This document shows positions 38,119 through 46,331 of a DNA stretch of 64,000 bases, in pieces. Position 1 is the stretch's first letter. Every line of letters begins with the position of its first letter. The notes below the pieces were generated by a model, which worked only from the letters and a program-made list of their open reading frames with translations, made no database searches and was not told the origin of the DNA. Origin of the DNA: GCA-2733415 sp965178635 (GTDB taxonomy: Bacteria; Bacteroidota; Bacteroidia; Flavobacteriales; Flavobacteriaceae); contig CBCXVT010000020.1 in assembly GCA_965178635.1 (NCBI GenBank), forward strand, positions 14,510 to 78,509, in the 5' to 3' direction. A program made the translations under genes and the position numbers.

Positions 38119-38874
38119 ATGGCAAAGCAAATTGGAATTATCAAATTAAAAGGAACTATCGGAGATATTTCTTTTTACAAATCGCAAGATGGGCACTTGG
38201 CTCGTGGTAAAGGAGGTGTTGAAGCTTCTAGAATTGCAAATGATCCAGCGTTTCAAAGAACTCGTGAAAACGGGTCAGAATTTGGACGTGCAGGAAAAGG
38301 TGGTAAACTATTAAGAGTGGCTTTACGTACACTGTTGCAAAAAGCCTCTGACAATAGAGTCACAAGCAGGTTGACCAAAAACGTACTGACTGTTATTAAA
38401 GCAGATACTACCAACGATAGAGGTTTACGAACTATCCCTGATGGTGATTTATCACTATTAGAAAATTTTGAGTTCAACAAAAACGGAAAGCTGGGGGGCA
38501 TACTTTATGCAGCTTACGCAGGAACAATTGATCGTGTGGCTGGAACTGTCGTTGCAGATATCGCAGAATTTATTGCTGTGAATGATATTGTAGCACCAAG
38601 TGGTACCACTCACTTTAAAATTTCAAACGGTGGTGTTGAGGTTGATTTTGCTGCAGAAACGTATGTTTTTGATAGTGAAGTGTCGGCAATTTTACCTTGG
38701 GATAGTAGTACAGTTGCGCCGTTATCATTGACGGCTAATTTAACAGCTAACTCTACGCTACCAATTTTTCAAGTTATTGGTATTGAATTCTTTCAAGAGG
38801 TGAATGGACAAATGTACTCCCTTAAAAACGGAAGTTACAATGCTTTAGCAATAGTTGGAATTGATACACCATAA
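38119..38874 (+). CDS. Module copy 3: MAK-family protein of unknown function
   Basis: A 251-residue intact paralogue: MAKQIGIIKLKGTIGDISF, FYKSQDGHLARGKGGVE, DPAFQRTRENGSEFGRAG, KLLRVALRTLLQKASDNRV and, near the C-terminus, IEFFQEVNGQMYSLKNGSYN. Compared with copies 1 and 2 it is more diverged (GDISFYKS for DGLTFYKG). It leads a tight same-strand set: the DUF5675 gene starts two bases after its stop. Function unknown. The downstream lysis-like genes raise the idea that it is a phage- or tail-derived structural protein, which I cannot test here. Confidence 0.8.
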   Translation: MAKQIGIIKLKGTIGDISFYKSQDGHLARGKGGVEASRIANDPAFQRTRENGSEFGRAGKGGKLLRVALRTLLQKASDNRVTSRLTKNVLTVIKADTTNDRGLRTIPDGDLSLLENFEFNKNGKLGGILYAAYAGTIDRVAGTVVADIAEFIAVNDIVAPSGTTHFKISNGGVEVDFAAETYVFDSEVSAILPWDSSTVAPLSLTANLTANSTLPIFQVIGIEFFQEVNGQMYSLKNGSYNALAIVGIDTP

Positions 38875-38876
38875 TC

Positions 38877-39299
38877 ATGGAATTGACACTTTACAGAACT
38901 TATTTTGAAGGCGGTACCAACGGTACCCTCTTCTGTTCTGAAATTTTTTTATGTCACACGATAGAGTTGCCCTGGAGAGAGAACAAGCGAAATATCTCCT
39001 GTATACCAGAAGGTCGCTATGAATTGGTCCCTCGGTATTCAACGCATTTCAAACATCATCTTTTAGTTAAAAATGTGCCTAATCGGTATCTCATTTTATT
39101 GCATCCCGCAAATGATGCGCTGAAAGAACTGCAAGGTTGTATTGCTCCAGTCACTTATTTAGGTGGTTTAGGCAAAGGCTTACAATCTAGAAATGCGATG
39201 CAGAAATTAACCTCAGTAGTGCAACAAGCTATTGACTGTAAAGAACAGATTTTTTTAACCATAACAACACAACATTATGAATTTAGTAGAACGGTATAA
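38877..39299 (+). CDS. DUF5675 family protein
   Basis: A 140-residue protein with the DUF5675 pattern: LTLYRTYFEGGTNGTLF, ICHTIELPW-type sequence (LCHTIELPWREN), CIPEGRYELVPR, YLILLHPANDALKELQGCI and LGKGLQSRNAM. It has no signal peptide. The domain often lies in phage-like or lysis-like neighbourhoods; its chemistry is not known to me. It starts two bases after the MAK-family stop and overlaps the next gene by 23 bases, so the genes form one transcription unit. Confidence 0.75.
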   Translation: MELTLYRTYFEGGTNGTLFCSEIFLCHTIELPWRENKRNISCIPEGRYELVPRYSTHFKHHLLVKNVPNRYLILLHPANDALKELQGCIAPVTYLGGLGKGLQSRNAMQKLTSVVQQAIDCKEQIFLTITTQHYEFSRTV

Positions 39300-39489
39300 T
39301 AAACCAACTCCGAAGTTTTTTAAAATTTTAAGAAACATCGGCATTGCCCTAGCCACCGCTGGAGGTGCCATCATCGCCGCACCAATCAGTATGCCGGCCA
39401 TTGTAGTCAGTATTGCAACCTATATGACTGTTGCAGGAACTGTCGCCACAGCAGTAAGTCAGGCAGTTGTTTCTGATAATGCTCCGTAA
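39277..39489 (+). CDS. Small two-helix membrane protein (holin-like)
   Basis: The 70-residue product has a basic N-terminus (LVERYNKPTPKFFK) and one or two hydrophobic, small-residue-rich segments (GIALATAGGAIIAAPISM and VVSIATYMTVAGTVATAV). The size and topology recall holins, but that is inference. It overlaps the 3' end of the DUF5675 gene and precedes another tiny membrane protein, so an independent shadow ORF is unlikely. Confidence 0.6.
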   Translation: MNLVERYNKPTPKFFKILRNIGIALATAGGAIIAAPISMPAIVVSIATYMTVAGTVATAVSQAVVSDNAP

Positions 39490-39498
39490 AATAGCTCT

Positions 39499-39684
39499 AT
39501 GTCATTTATCATCGTAGATCATCATACTAAAGCAGGCGTTTTAGGCGGTACGCTTTTTTCAGCTTTTTTAAATTTAAGTTGGAATGCGATAGTCTATACT
39601 ATTATCATGGCTGCCATCGGTGCTGTCGTTAGTTTTGTCGTCTCCCTATTACTTCGTTGGCTAGTGAAGCAGTATTTCAACTAA
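39499..39684 (+). CDS. Small membrane protein
   Basis: A 61-residue product with a hydrophobic C-terminal half (VYTIIMAAIGAVVSFVVSLLL followed by RWLVKQYF, split for description at Leu) and a weaker first helix (GVLGGTLFSAFLNLSW). It lies nine bases after the preceding small membrane protein gene. Such GAVVSFVVSLLLRWL-like proteins are frequent next to DUF5675 genes in flavobacteria as I recall; no function is known. Confidence 0.6.
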   Translation: MSFIIVDHHTKAGVLGGTLFSAFLNLSWNAIVYTIIMAAIGAVVSFVVSLLLRWLVKQYFN

Positions 39685-39713
39685 TTATTTTTAAAAGAGA
39701 AACGAAAAAATCG

Positions 39714-39786
39714 ACAAAAAAAGAAAAGAGAAAGCAAACACACTGGCACGCTAGTGCCTAACTTTGCAGTCTCTTTTCTTTTTTTA
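39714..39786 (+). terminator. Long bipartite hairpin, probable terminator
   Basis: An outer arm AAAAAAAGAAAAGAGA pairs with TCTCTTTTCTTTTTTT; inside it GCAAA pairs with TTTGC and GGCAC pairs with GTGCC around GCTA. The fully nested structure spans about 70 bp and ends in T. It separates the lysis-like genes from the gene at 39831. It looks like a bidirectional terminator, unusually long and built of three stacked stems. Confidence 0.65.
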
Positions 39787-39830
39787 ATTTATGGCTATAC
39801 CGTTTTTACTCGTTAACTTTAGAAATAAAA

Positions 39831-40430
39831 ATGGAGCATCAAATTTCTGTTAAACGAATACTTATCGATTTAATTTCCATCTTACCGCAAATCCATAAAG
39901 AGTTCGGAGATCATGAGCGTTATAAAGAATTGATTACTTTTTTAATGGCTAAAGATTATTACAATGATGATGACATACCTTATCCAACTCTTAAACAAGT
40001 TTCATCTGATACCCGTTTAAAGCCTCATTATATTAGAAAATTATTGAAAGAGATATATGACAAACTTTTTGATTATAATTTTAGCTTTGATTTTACTAAA
40101 GTTGAAGTTTACTTTCATGTCGATTATTTAAAACGATATGCTTCTTTCAAATGTAGGAACTTGACCAATATGCCAAGGATAGGAGAGAACATCACTTTAT
40201 CGTTTTTAAGAGCTAAAGTGGGAACAGATTATTTTTATGTTGAAGATATACGACACTGTTTTGAAGAAGATAAGCAGCTCATTGATATTCATTTAAAAGG
40301 AGGTATCTATAATTCATATTGGTACCATAGAAAACATGAAGCTTTAGAGAAAAGAGAATTGTCTTATTTTGATTTAATCGATGACTATGAATATCAATTA
40401 AAGGTGAAAATTGGTTCAAAACATTATTAG
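39831..40430 (+). CDS. Hypothetical protein with possible helix-turn-helix
   Basis: A 199-residue soluble protein not recognised. Residues about 50-75 (PYPTLKQVSSDTRLKPHYIR, then KLLKEIYDKL) could be a winged-helix or HTH segment, where a domain picks up DNA after a repeated helix. The second half is beta-rich (NITLSFLRAKVGTDYFYVED). It is not in the same transcription unit as the upstream genes because of the hairpin at 39714. No partner downstream. Confidence 0.6.
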   Translation: MEHQISVKRILIDLISILPQIHKEFGDHERYKELITFLMAKDYYNDDDIPYPTLKQVSSDTRLKPHYIRKLLKEIYDKLFDYNFSFDFTKVEVYFHVDYLKRYASFKCRNLTNMPRIGENITLSFLRAKVGTDYFYVEDIRHCFEEDKQLIDIHLKGGIYNSYWYHRKHEALEKRELSYFDLIDDYEYQLKVKIGSKHY

Positions 40431-40439
40431 TAGTGACGT

Positions 40440-41100
40440 TAAATATTATTCTTACAGTTTTTCAAGAACAGGTAATTAAAAAGGCGCGAGCCGCCTGCGA
40501 GTTGAGCGAGGGTGTTGTGGCAAAAAAGCCTGATGCTTTTTGAGTTCGATTCATTATGTTATTCTCTAGTTTTAGGAGAAGGCTGCCACAGCTACGTGTT
40601 ACACGCGGGTGGCGGAGTTTTTGACCAGAGGAATAAGTAAGTGCTATACTTTATGAGGTGTACCGATAGGGATATCTGAATAAAGGTTTAGCTCTTACTG
40701 TGCGTTGCCGGATGTGATCATCCTGATAAGGTGATTTTATACTGCAAATTGGCTGGCTCAAAAACTGTGACGCCCATTTAGCCCGAAGCGACCCAGCAGG
40801 CTCGCAAAGCATTAAGTAGCGGTTGCAACCAATGGTGTTTTGCGAAGCTTCCTTATTGGGTTTGGGTGCAAGAATAGCTATGAGTGAGGAAGGTATGTAT
40901 TGTGTGGACTACAACAAACCCAAAACACCAACGCGGATGTGTCACCACAGTGGTGTTTTGGGTGTTTTGTGCAAGCCGTTATATATTAGACAACAACTTC
41001 CTTATATGTGGTTTCTCGGCTCCGCTCGAAATGACTTATTAGATTGTATTTGGCTTGCAGAAATGTTTTAGGGAACAAAATGGAATGCCTGACGAACACC
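40440..41100 (+). other. GC-richer, palindrome-rich gene-free stretch; possible structured RNA or mobile-element remnant
   Basis: This stretch is visibly richer in G+C than its surroundings. Inverted repeats include GTGGCA (40517-40522) with TGCCAC (40584-40589), and CCCAAAACACCA (40919-40930) with TGGTGTTTTGGG (40951-40962), the latter enclosing the palindrome CACCACAGTGGTG. A frame at 40823-41071 overlaps these hairpins and has atypical composition, so it is not accepted. The gap 41101-41189 shows nothing. It could be a non-coding RNA or an end region of an integrative element; no mobility gene is nearby. Confidence 0.4.
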
Positions 41101-41189
41101 ATATTACCTGGTCACGTATCCCTAATTATATCTAAAAACATATAATCTGGACTAAGAATCTCTTTTTATATGCTTTTACATATAATGAT

Positions 41190-41927
41190 TTAAATTACTT
41201 CCCTTAAGTTGGTGTATGTTTGTGGTGCTAAAATACCTTTATAGTTGGAATTAACTCTTTTGAAAATATCATTACTAACTGTATATGGATGTAAATCTTC
41301 TTCTGGATATGAACTATTAATAAGTTCTTTAATATTACCCTCATTTAGATCATAATTCAACCAATCATTTTCTAGTTCTTTTTTAAGCAATACAGGTTGC
41401 CTTAATTTTAAATTGTGAATACTTGCTAATAACGGATCTGCAGGTTTTGTAAGTATTGTAGTCGTTAAATAGCCATCTGCAGTAATGGTATATAATCCAG
41501 CTAGTGCAAAGCTCTCTTTATCTTTTCTTGTTATATAGTAGGGATATTTTTTTCCTTCAACATCATGTGGTTCAAAGAAACCATCGAAAGGAATTAAACA
41601 ACGTTGCTCATAAATGGAATTGCTATATATAAAATGATCAAATACTTTTTCTGATTTGGCGTTTAATCCAGCTCCCCATTTGGCAGCATTCTTATAATAT
41701 TCTTTTTGATTTGTTGTGTTTTCATTTGATGGCATGATGCCCCATGTAGCGCCTTCTAAAATATCAGACGCCCCTTGAGTAATGATTGCTATATCTCTAT
41801 GCTCAAAACCGTTGCTATGGTAAAAGGTGAAATCATCTTCTCCAATAGCATTACTATCATCACGAATGACTTTGAATCTGTCTTCTAATTGTGTTGTTTT
41901 TTTTGTTTGACTAGCGTGGAAGCACAT
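41190..41927 (-). CDS. SOS response-associated peptidase (SRAP/YedK family)
   Basis: The 245-residue protein begins MCFHASQ; Cys2, exposed after Met removal, forms the thiazolidine DNA-protein crosslink with abasic sites in the family. Further SRAP motifs are RCLIPFDGFFEPHD, the active-site Glu/Asn region and ILTKPADPLLASIHNLKLRQ with the catalytic His. It protects abasic sites in single-stranded DNA. It sits near umuD and a broken umuC, consistent with a DNA-damage neighbourhood, but is separated from them by two small membrane protein genes. Confidence 0.9.
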   Translation of the reverse strand: MCFHASQTKKTTQLEDRFKVIRDDSNAIGEDDFTFYHSNGFEHRDIAIITQGASDILEGATWGIMPSNENTTNQKEYYKNAAKWGAGLNAKSEKVFDHFIYSNSIYEQRCLIPFDGFFEPHDVEGKKYPYYITRKDKESFALAGLYTITADGYLTTTILTKPADPLLASIHNLKLRQPVLLKKELENDWLNYDLNEGNIKELINSSYPEEDLHPYTVSNDIFKRVNSNYKGILAPQTYTNLREVI

Positions 41928-42024
41928 GTTACTTTTTTAACAATTATTTCATTTGTTTACTTTGATGAGATTATTACGACTTTTTATCAAAAGCCTCATA
42001 ATGACATTTTGGACTTTTGGAGTC

Positions 42025-42345
42025 TTATTTTGTGTTATTCTTTAAAGAGAACACTCTTCTTTTTAATGTTTCTATTTCTTTTTTGTTTTTATCTATTAAA
42101 TAGAAGTATGAGAATAAGTATATCGTAAAAAATAATATTAGACTAAAAATTACAGCATTAGTGTATTCCCAAGTTTCAATCAAAGGTTTTCTCCCACGTC
42201 TTCCTGGAATATATGGAAAAATAAAAGAGAATATTAAACCACCACCTATTGCAAAGGGAACATTCTTCTTTAACTTTTTAATACTATTTTTTGCTTTTAA
42301 TACCCTAGACCTGATATCTTCAATTTCTTTTTGTTTATCTGTCAT
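42025..42345 (-). CDS. Small membrane protein with coiled-coil ends
   Basis: A 106-residue product: charged helix at the N-terminus (KQKEIEDIRSRVLKAKNSIK), a hydrophobic segment (FAIGGGLIFSFIFPYIPG), another (NAVIFSLILFFTIYLFSYF), and a charged helix at the end (KNKKEIETLKRRVFSLK). This symmetric helix-TM-TM-helix arrangement suggests a homo-oligomeric membrane protein. Function unknown. It is followed on the same strand by SRAP and preceded by another small membrane protein gene. Confidence 0.55.
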   Translation of the reverse strand: MTDKQKEIEDIRSRVLKAKNSIKKLKKNVPFAIGGGLIFSFIFPYIPGRRGRKPLIETWEYTNAVIFSLILFFTIYLFSYFYLIDKNKKEIETLKRRVFSLKNNTK

Positions 42346-42393
42346 ACTTTACTTTTATTATCAATACTTATAAAATAGATTTTAGACAAATGC

Positions 42394-42633
42394 TTAGAAT
42401 AGTCTAAACATTTGTATTACAAAAATTAAAAAGCTAAAAAATATTAATACTATTATTAATCCTAAAGTATTGTAATAGGAGTAAAGGCTCACTTTTTCCT
42501 TTTTATATGCTTCTGGTAATAAATACATTACACTATAGATTAAAAGTAAAAGCGATAAAACTCCCGTTAAAAATGGGAATAATTCAAATATTTCATAACA
42601 AAATTCTATTATTGGCCTTATTACTTCCTTCAT
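42394..42633 (-). CDS. Small two-helix membrane protein
   Basis: A 79-residue product with two hydrophobic segments (FLTGVLSLLLLIYSVMYLL and TLGLIIVLIFFSFLIFVIQM). Three bases separate it from the umuD stop, so it may be co-transcribed with umuD. No family recognised. Confidence 0.55.
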   Translation of the reverse strand: MKEVIRPIIEFCYEIFELFPFLTGVLSLLLLIYSVMYLLPEAYKKEKVSLYSYYNTLGLIIVLIFFSFLIFVIQMFRLF

Positions 42634-42636
42634 TAT

Positions 42637-43089
42637 TTACTCTATATCTCTTATTAATTGCATCACCACTCCTAAACACATTAAGGTGTCTTCTTCTTTA
42701 ATTTCTATATTATTGAAGTCCTTATTATCAGCAATTAGTATTTCTTTATTTTTATCGAATCGTTTGACGGTAAATTCAGTGTTGTTTAAGGATATGATGC
42801 CTATTTTATTATCGTCTAAATTAACATCTGTACGCACTACTAGTATGTCGCCAACATGTAAGGTCGGATACATGGAATCGCCTTTTACACGGACTATGTA
42901 TGTGCTGTTTGGTTTGGATAAGTACTTTTCATCTAAGCTTAGTTTTTGTTCTTTAAAATCGTCTGCAGGAGACGGAAACCCTGCTTGTACGCCATCTTCA
43001 AAATAGTTTACAACGATGCCTTCCTCACTAATCCTAAACGGCAAGTTTTCTATTTCACTTCCGAACTGTGGTACTTTCACTATTTTCAT
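42637..43089 (-). CDS. umuD: UmuD-like S24 peptidase (LexA family)
   Basis: The 150-residue protein has the self-cleavage site AG in VQAGFPSPADDF (near residue 35), the serine in GDSMYPTLHVGD and the catalytic Lys in FTVKRFDKN. After RecA-stimulated cleavage UmuD' joins UmuC as polymerase V. The umuC gene lies upstream on the same strand but is broken and separated by about 330 bp of repeat DNA, an unusual arrangement since umuD normally directly precedes umuC. It may thus serve as a free-standing protein or be non-functional in translesion synthesis. Confidence 0.87.
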   Translation of the reverse strand: MKIVKVPQFGSEIENLPFRISEEGIVVNYFEDGVQAGFPSPADDFKEQKLSLDEKYLSKPNSTYIVRVKGDSMYPTLHVGDILVVRTDVNLDDNKIGIISLNNTEFTVKRFDKNKEILIADNKDFNNIEIKEEDTLMCLGVVMQLIRDIE

Positions 43090-43115
43090 TCAACCTTGTT
43101 TTAACTATTAACCTT

Positions 43116-43275
43116 GTTCATTTTTTTCATTGATAAAAAAACGAACCAAAAAAATCTAGGCTTACGAACCTTTATTTAAATTTATCGCTCAACACCTAAA
43201 TTCCAGGAACTCGCTATTGATATTTAGGCTAAGATAGTTAAATCCGTTTAGCTCAAACAGCCTGAAATTTTACGG
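43116..43275 (-). repeat. Single dispersed element related to the 283-bp array unit
   Basis: Read on the minus strand this gap contains, in order, CCGTAAAAT, GGCTGTTTGAGC, AGCGAGTTCCTGG, ATTTAGGTGTTGAGC, AAGCCTAG, TTTTTTTGGTTCG and a hairpin of GGTTCGTTTTTTT with AAAAAAATGAAC. The array monomer at 8244-11325 shows the same landmarks in the same order (GCCGTAAAA, GCTGTCTGAGC, AGCGAGTTC, ATTTAGGCGTCGAAC, AGCCTAGCG, TTTTTGGGTTC, hairpin). It fills most of the gene-free 43090-43419. Confidence 0.6.
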
Positions 43276-43419
43276 TGTCTTTACTTCAAATTTTACAATA
43301 AATTTTCGATAGGCCAGTAAAAAATAAATTTATTAAAATCCCCCCTTTAAGTTCAAAATAGATTCAAAACTAATATATAAAGGCCTTTATAACAACATTT
43401 AGGACTCTATTGATTTTCA

Positions 43420-44678
43420 TTAGTCTACTTCTAATAATTCATTCCAATTGGTGGTGTAGCGTTTGGATAATTTCTCTTGACGCATTTTCCAGGTTCTTCC
43501 TAAATCTTGACTTCCTAGTTTGATTTTACTCACGCCTAAGTTAGCATTTATTGTATCAATAGCTTTCATTAAATTAACGTGCTTGGGGTTTTCATTTACA
43601 AACAAATTGATCTGTTTAGCAGCTTGTGGTGTTATGCCGTTTATAATCACTCCTCCTTTTTTAAACTGATAGCCTTTTTTATAAATAGTTAATAATGCTT
43701 TTATCGCATATTTGGACAAAGTAATACTTGATGAACTCGCATACGGTAAGGTAATGGTGATGCTCTTGTAATATTGTGGTTTGTCTTTTTTAAATCTATT
43801 AGTTAGAATGAAGACTGTTATTAGGTTACAATCTGATTTTTGTTTTCTTAACTTTTCAGCACATAGTACTGCATAGGTACTTATACGTTCTCGTAGTTCA
43901 TTAATATCCGTTATGTCGTTTTTAAAACTCCTGGTAGTTGCTATTGATTTTTTAGTAGCCACCTCATCAAGGTCTAATCTTGATTTGCCTTCTAGTTCAT
44001 GTTTTAAGCGTAATCCAACAACTGAAAATTCTCTTCTCACATAGGCTATCATGTAATTGGGTAAACTCAAAAGCTGTTTTAACTCCAATTGCTCGAAGTT
44101 TTGCCGCTATTTTTCTACCGATACCCCAAACATCTTCTATTGCCAACCACTTTAAGGCTTTGATTCTCTTTCTCCTCGGTATCAATTACATAAGAACCGT
44201 TAGTTTTTACAGGGAACTTCTTTGCTATACGGTTTGCTACTTTACACAATGCTTTTGTAGGCGCAAATCCTATACTTACTGGTATACCTACATTCTTATT
44301 TACGGTGTCTTTTATTGTAACTCCATATTCCTGAAGATTATAGTTCTTCAAAACCCTCAAACTTTAAAAAGGCTTCGTCAATTGAATAGATTTCAATATC
44401 TGGTGTAAACTCTCTTAAGTTATTCATAACTCGATTACTCAAGTCACCATATAAAGCAAAATTAGATGAGAATACGTTTACCTTATGTTTTGCTCAAATA
44501 CTTGCTTGAATTTATGAGCAACTGCTCCCATAGGAACGTACTTTTTCACTTCATTAGAACGTGCAATTACACACCCATCATTATTGGATAATACCACAAT
44601 AGGTTTATCCTTTAACCAAGGTTGAAACAATCTTTCACAAGATGCATAGAAGTTATTACAATCAACAAGTGCAAACAT
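43420..44678 (-). pseudogene. umuC: Broken umuC (Y-family DNA polymerase V subunit)
   Basis: The intact N-terminus (MFALVDCNNFYASCERLFQP, split by position, with SNNDGCVIARSNE) runs from 44678 to 44478. The middle is in other frames (GVTIKDTVNKNVGIPVSIGF at 44115-44360, WGIGRKIAAKLRAIGVKTAF at 43997-44185) and the C-terminal part is a 222-residue frame (43420-44088). Joined length, about 420 codons, equals normal UmuC. At least three frameshifts and no common frame mark it as inactive. The catalytic palm is interrupted between residues 67 and 130. Confidence 0.88.
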
Positions 44679-44891
44679 GTTACAAAGTTACCAAGAAAAC
44701 GTATTGGTTTGTGTGTAGGAGGAAAGAGGATGTTAACAAATGTACTACTTGCTGACACTCAGTTTACTATACTGCCCTATGTTTTAAAGTTTAAGTTTTG
44801 TTATGAAATATATTACGTTTCCTGAAAAAAATAAACAATATAGTTGTAGCTTTACTTTTTACGTATATATAACACTAGTGTTTATACTATA

Positions 44892-44900
44892 GTTATCTAC
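44892..44900 (+). other. Left boundary of the cassette array
   Basis: GTTATCTAC is the start of cassette 0 and is the exact reverse complement of GTAGATAAC (46242-46250), which opens the site closing that cassette. It is the first such boundary; upstream (44679-44891) there is an AACACTAGTGTT palindrome near 44871 but no further cassette and no integrase gene. This short gap may represent the remains of an attI region. Confidence 0.5.
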
Positions 44901-44915
44901 AATTTTTAAAAAAAA

Positions 44916-46259
44916 ATGGGGAAATATTTAATCAATGAAGTATTTAAAACAATTGGAACTCCTGGAGTTACATATGTTAAAAGAAATGATGGAGCATTTG
45001 AGTTTGAATTATCAAATAGCCTAAATATACCAGGAACTCTTTGTTTAATAACTGGACCTTCTAAAACAGGAAAAACTACTTTATATAAAAAAGTTATTTC
45101 AGAATTTAAAAAAATCCCTTTGACAATAAGGTGTAATGATGAAATGACCATAGAAGATGTCTGGAAAAATGCATTAGAAGATGTTAATTTTGATCGTATT
45201 ACCAAAGAAGCTGAAAAGGGTCAAGTTGAACTTTCAACTCAAGTTAAAACTGGAATCAATGCTGGATGGGAATGGTTAGGGAAAATAATTGGAGAAATTA
45301 GCCTTGGCCTGAAAGGAACATATTCAAGCGAAACTGTTCGTGAAAAAGTTCTTTCATCTCCTAGCCCAAAGCATTTAATACCCATTCTAAATGAACTTCC
45401 TTATGTTCTTGTAGTTGAAGACTTTCATTATTTAAGTGATTCCACAAAAAAAAGCTTATTTCAACAATGGAAAGATTTCACCGATAGCGAAGTATCCACT
45501 ATAATTGTTGGAACAGCTCATCATGCTATTGATTTAGCATTATCAAATAAAGACTTAGTTGGTAGAATTTCACATATCGAAGTTGGTACATGGGAAACTA
45601 ATGACCTCAAAAAAATCATCAAACAAGGATTAGATGAATTAAAAATTAAATTAACCGAACCTCAGTTTCGACTTATCGCTTCAGAATCTGTTGGATTACC
45701 ATTGATTACACAGGCTATTTGCGGAAGGTTGTTTTTTGATAAAAAAATAACCACTTATAACACCAGAGATAAGATTGTTTTCGATAAAAAAAGCATTGAA
45801 ACGGCAATGACCAACGTGGCGAATCAGAATTTTAACATTTTTAAAGACCTCTATCAAATCTTAATAACAGGTTTTAGAAAAGGGGCAAGAAAATACAACA
45901 CCTATGAGTTGTTATTATTAATATTTACTTTAGATCCAGTCACTTTTAAATTAAATCGAAGCGAGATTGATAAGAGATTAGATAGATTGGACTCTAAATT
46001 TGAAAAGCCTCCGGTTCCATCAGTAAATAGTACTCTTGCAGCCGTTGGTAAACTTCAAAAAAGAAATGGAATTGAGTTAATGGAATGGTCCAGTAAACAG
46101 GGGTGTTTATATATTCTAGAGCCTTCTTTTTTATATTATCTAAGGTGGAAAGATATAAATGTTGGCATCACAAAAAAGACGGATTTATTAGCAAAGCTTT
46201 ATGAAATAATTACTTCAGATGTAAATATTAAAATAAAAAAAGTAGATAACAATATCTAA
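44916..46259 (+). CDS. Cassette 0: STAND/AAA-like ATPase
   Basis: A 447-residue protein with a P-loop in LITGPSKTGKTTLYKKVI (residues about 45-62) and a Walker B strand YVLVVEDFHYLSD near 165-177, followed by the sensor-like TIIVGTAHHAIDL. The C-terminal half has helical WH-like sequences. STAND- or AAA-type ATPases with such N-terminal P-loops occur in defence and signalling, but I cannot name the family. The stop codon lies inside the cassette's closing attC-like site, as in many integron cassettes. It begins 16 bp after the boundary GTTATCTAC. Confidence 0.75.
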   Translation: MGKYLINEVFKTIGTPGVTYVKRNDGAFEFELSNSLNIPGTLCLITGPSKTGKTTLYKKVISEFKKIPLTIRCNDEMTIEDVWKNALEDVNFDRITKEAEKGQVELSTQVKTGINAGWEWLGKIIGEISLGLKGTYSSETVREKVLSSPSPKHLIPILNELPYVLVVEDFHYLSDSTKKSLFQQWKDFTDSEVSTIIVGTAHHAIDLALSNKDLVGRISHIEVGTWETNDLKKIIKQGLDELKIKLTEPQFRLIASESVGLPLITQAICGRLFFDKKITTYNTRDKIVFDKKSIETAMTNVANQNFNIFKDLYQILITGFRKGARKYNTYELLLLIFTLDPVTFKLNRSEIDKRLDRLDSKFEKPPVPSVNSTLAAVGKLQKRNGIELMEWSSKQGCLYILEPSFLYYLRWKDINVGITKKTDLLAKLYEIITSDVNIKIKKVDNNI

Positions 46260-46298
46260 ACTGCATTAAAACGCAGTTTAGATGAACCGTTGCACGTA
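46242..46298 (+). repeat. attC-like site 0 (short type)
   Basis: The site opens with GTAGATAAC (complement of the start of cassette 0), folds by ATCTAAACTGC (46254-46264) pairing with GCAGTTTAGAT (46273-46283) around an 8-base loop, and ends at the GTT of GTTGCACGTA (46289-46298), which opens cassette 1. Overall AAC...GTT symmetry is that of integron attC sites. Confidence 0.65.
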
Positions 46299-46331
46299 AT
46301 AGAATCACAACAATCTAAATTAAATATTTCA

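Noticed and set aside
40823..41071. 82-residue plus-strand ORF as a gene
   Set aside because: It runs across perfect inverted repeats in a GC-richer non-coding stretch, and its product has no recognisable domain.
46290..46331. TTG start of the cassette 1 gene at 46290
   Set aside because: It overlaps the cassette boundary core and would precede the signal peptide; ATG 46332 is better.
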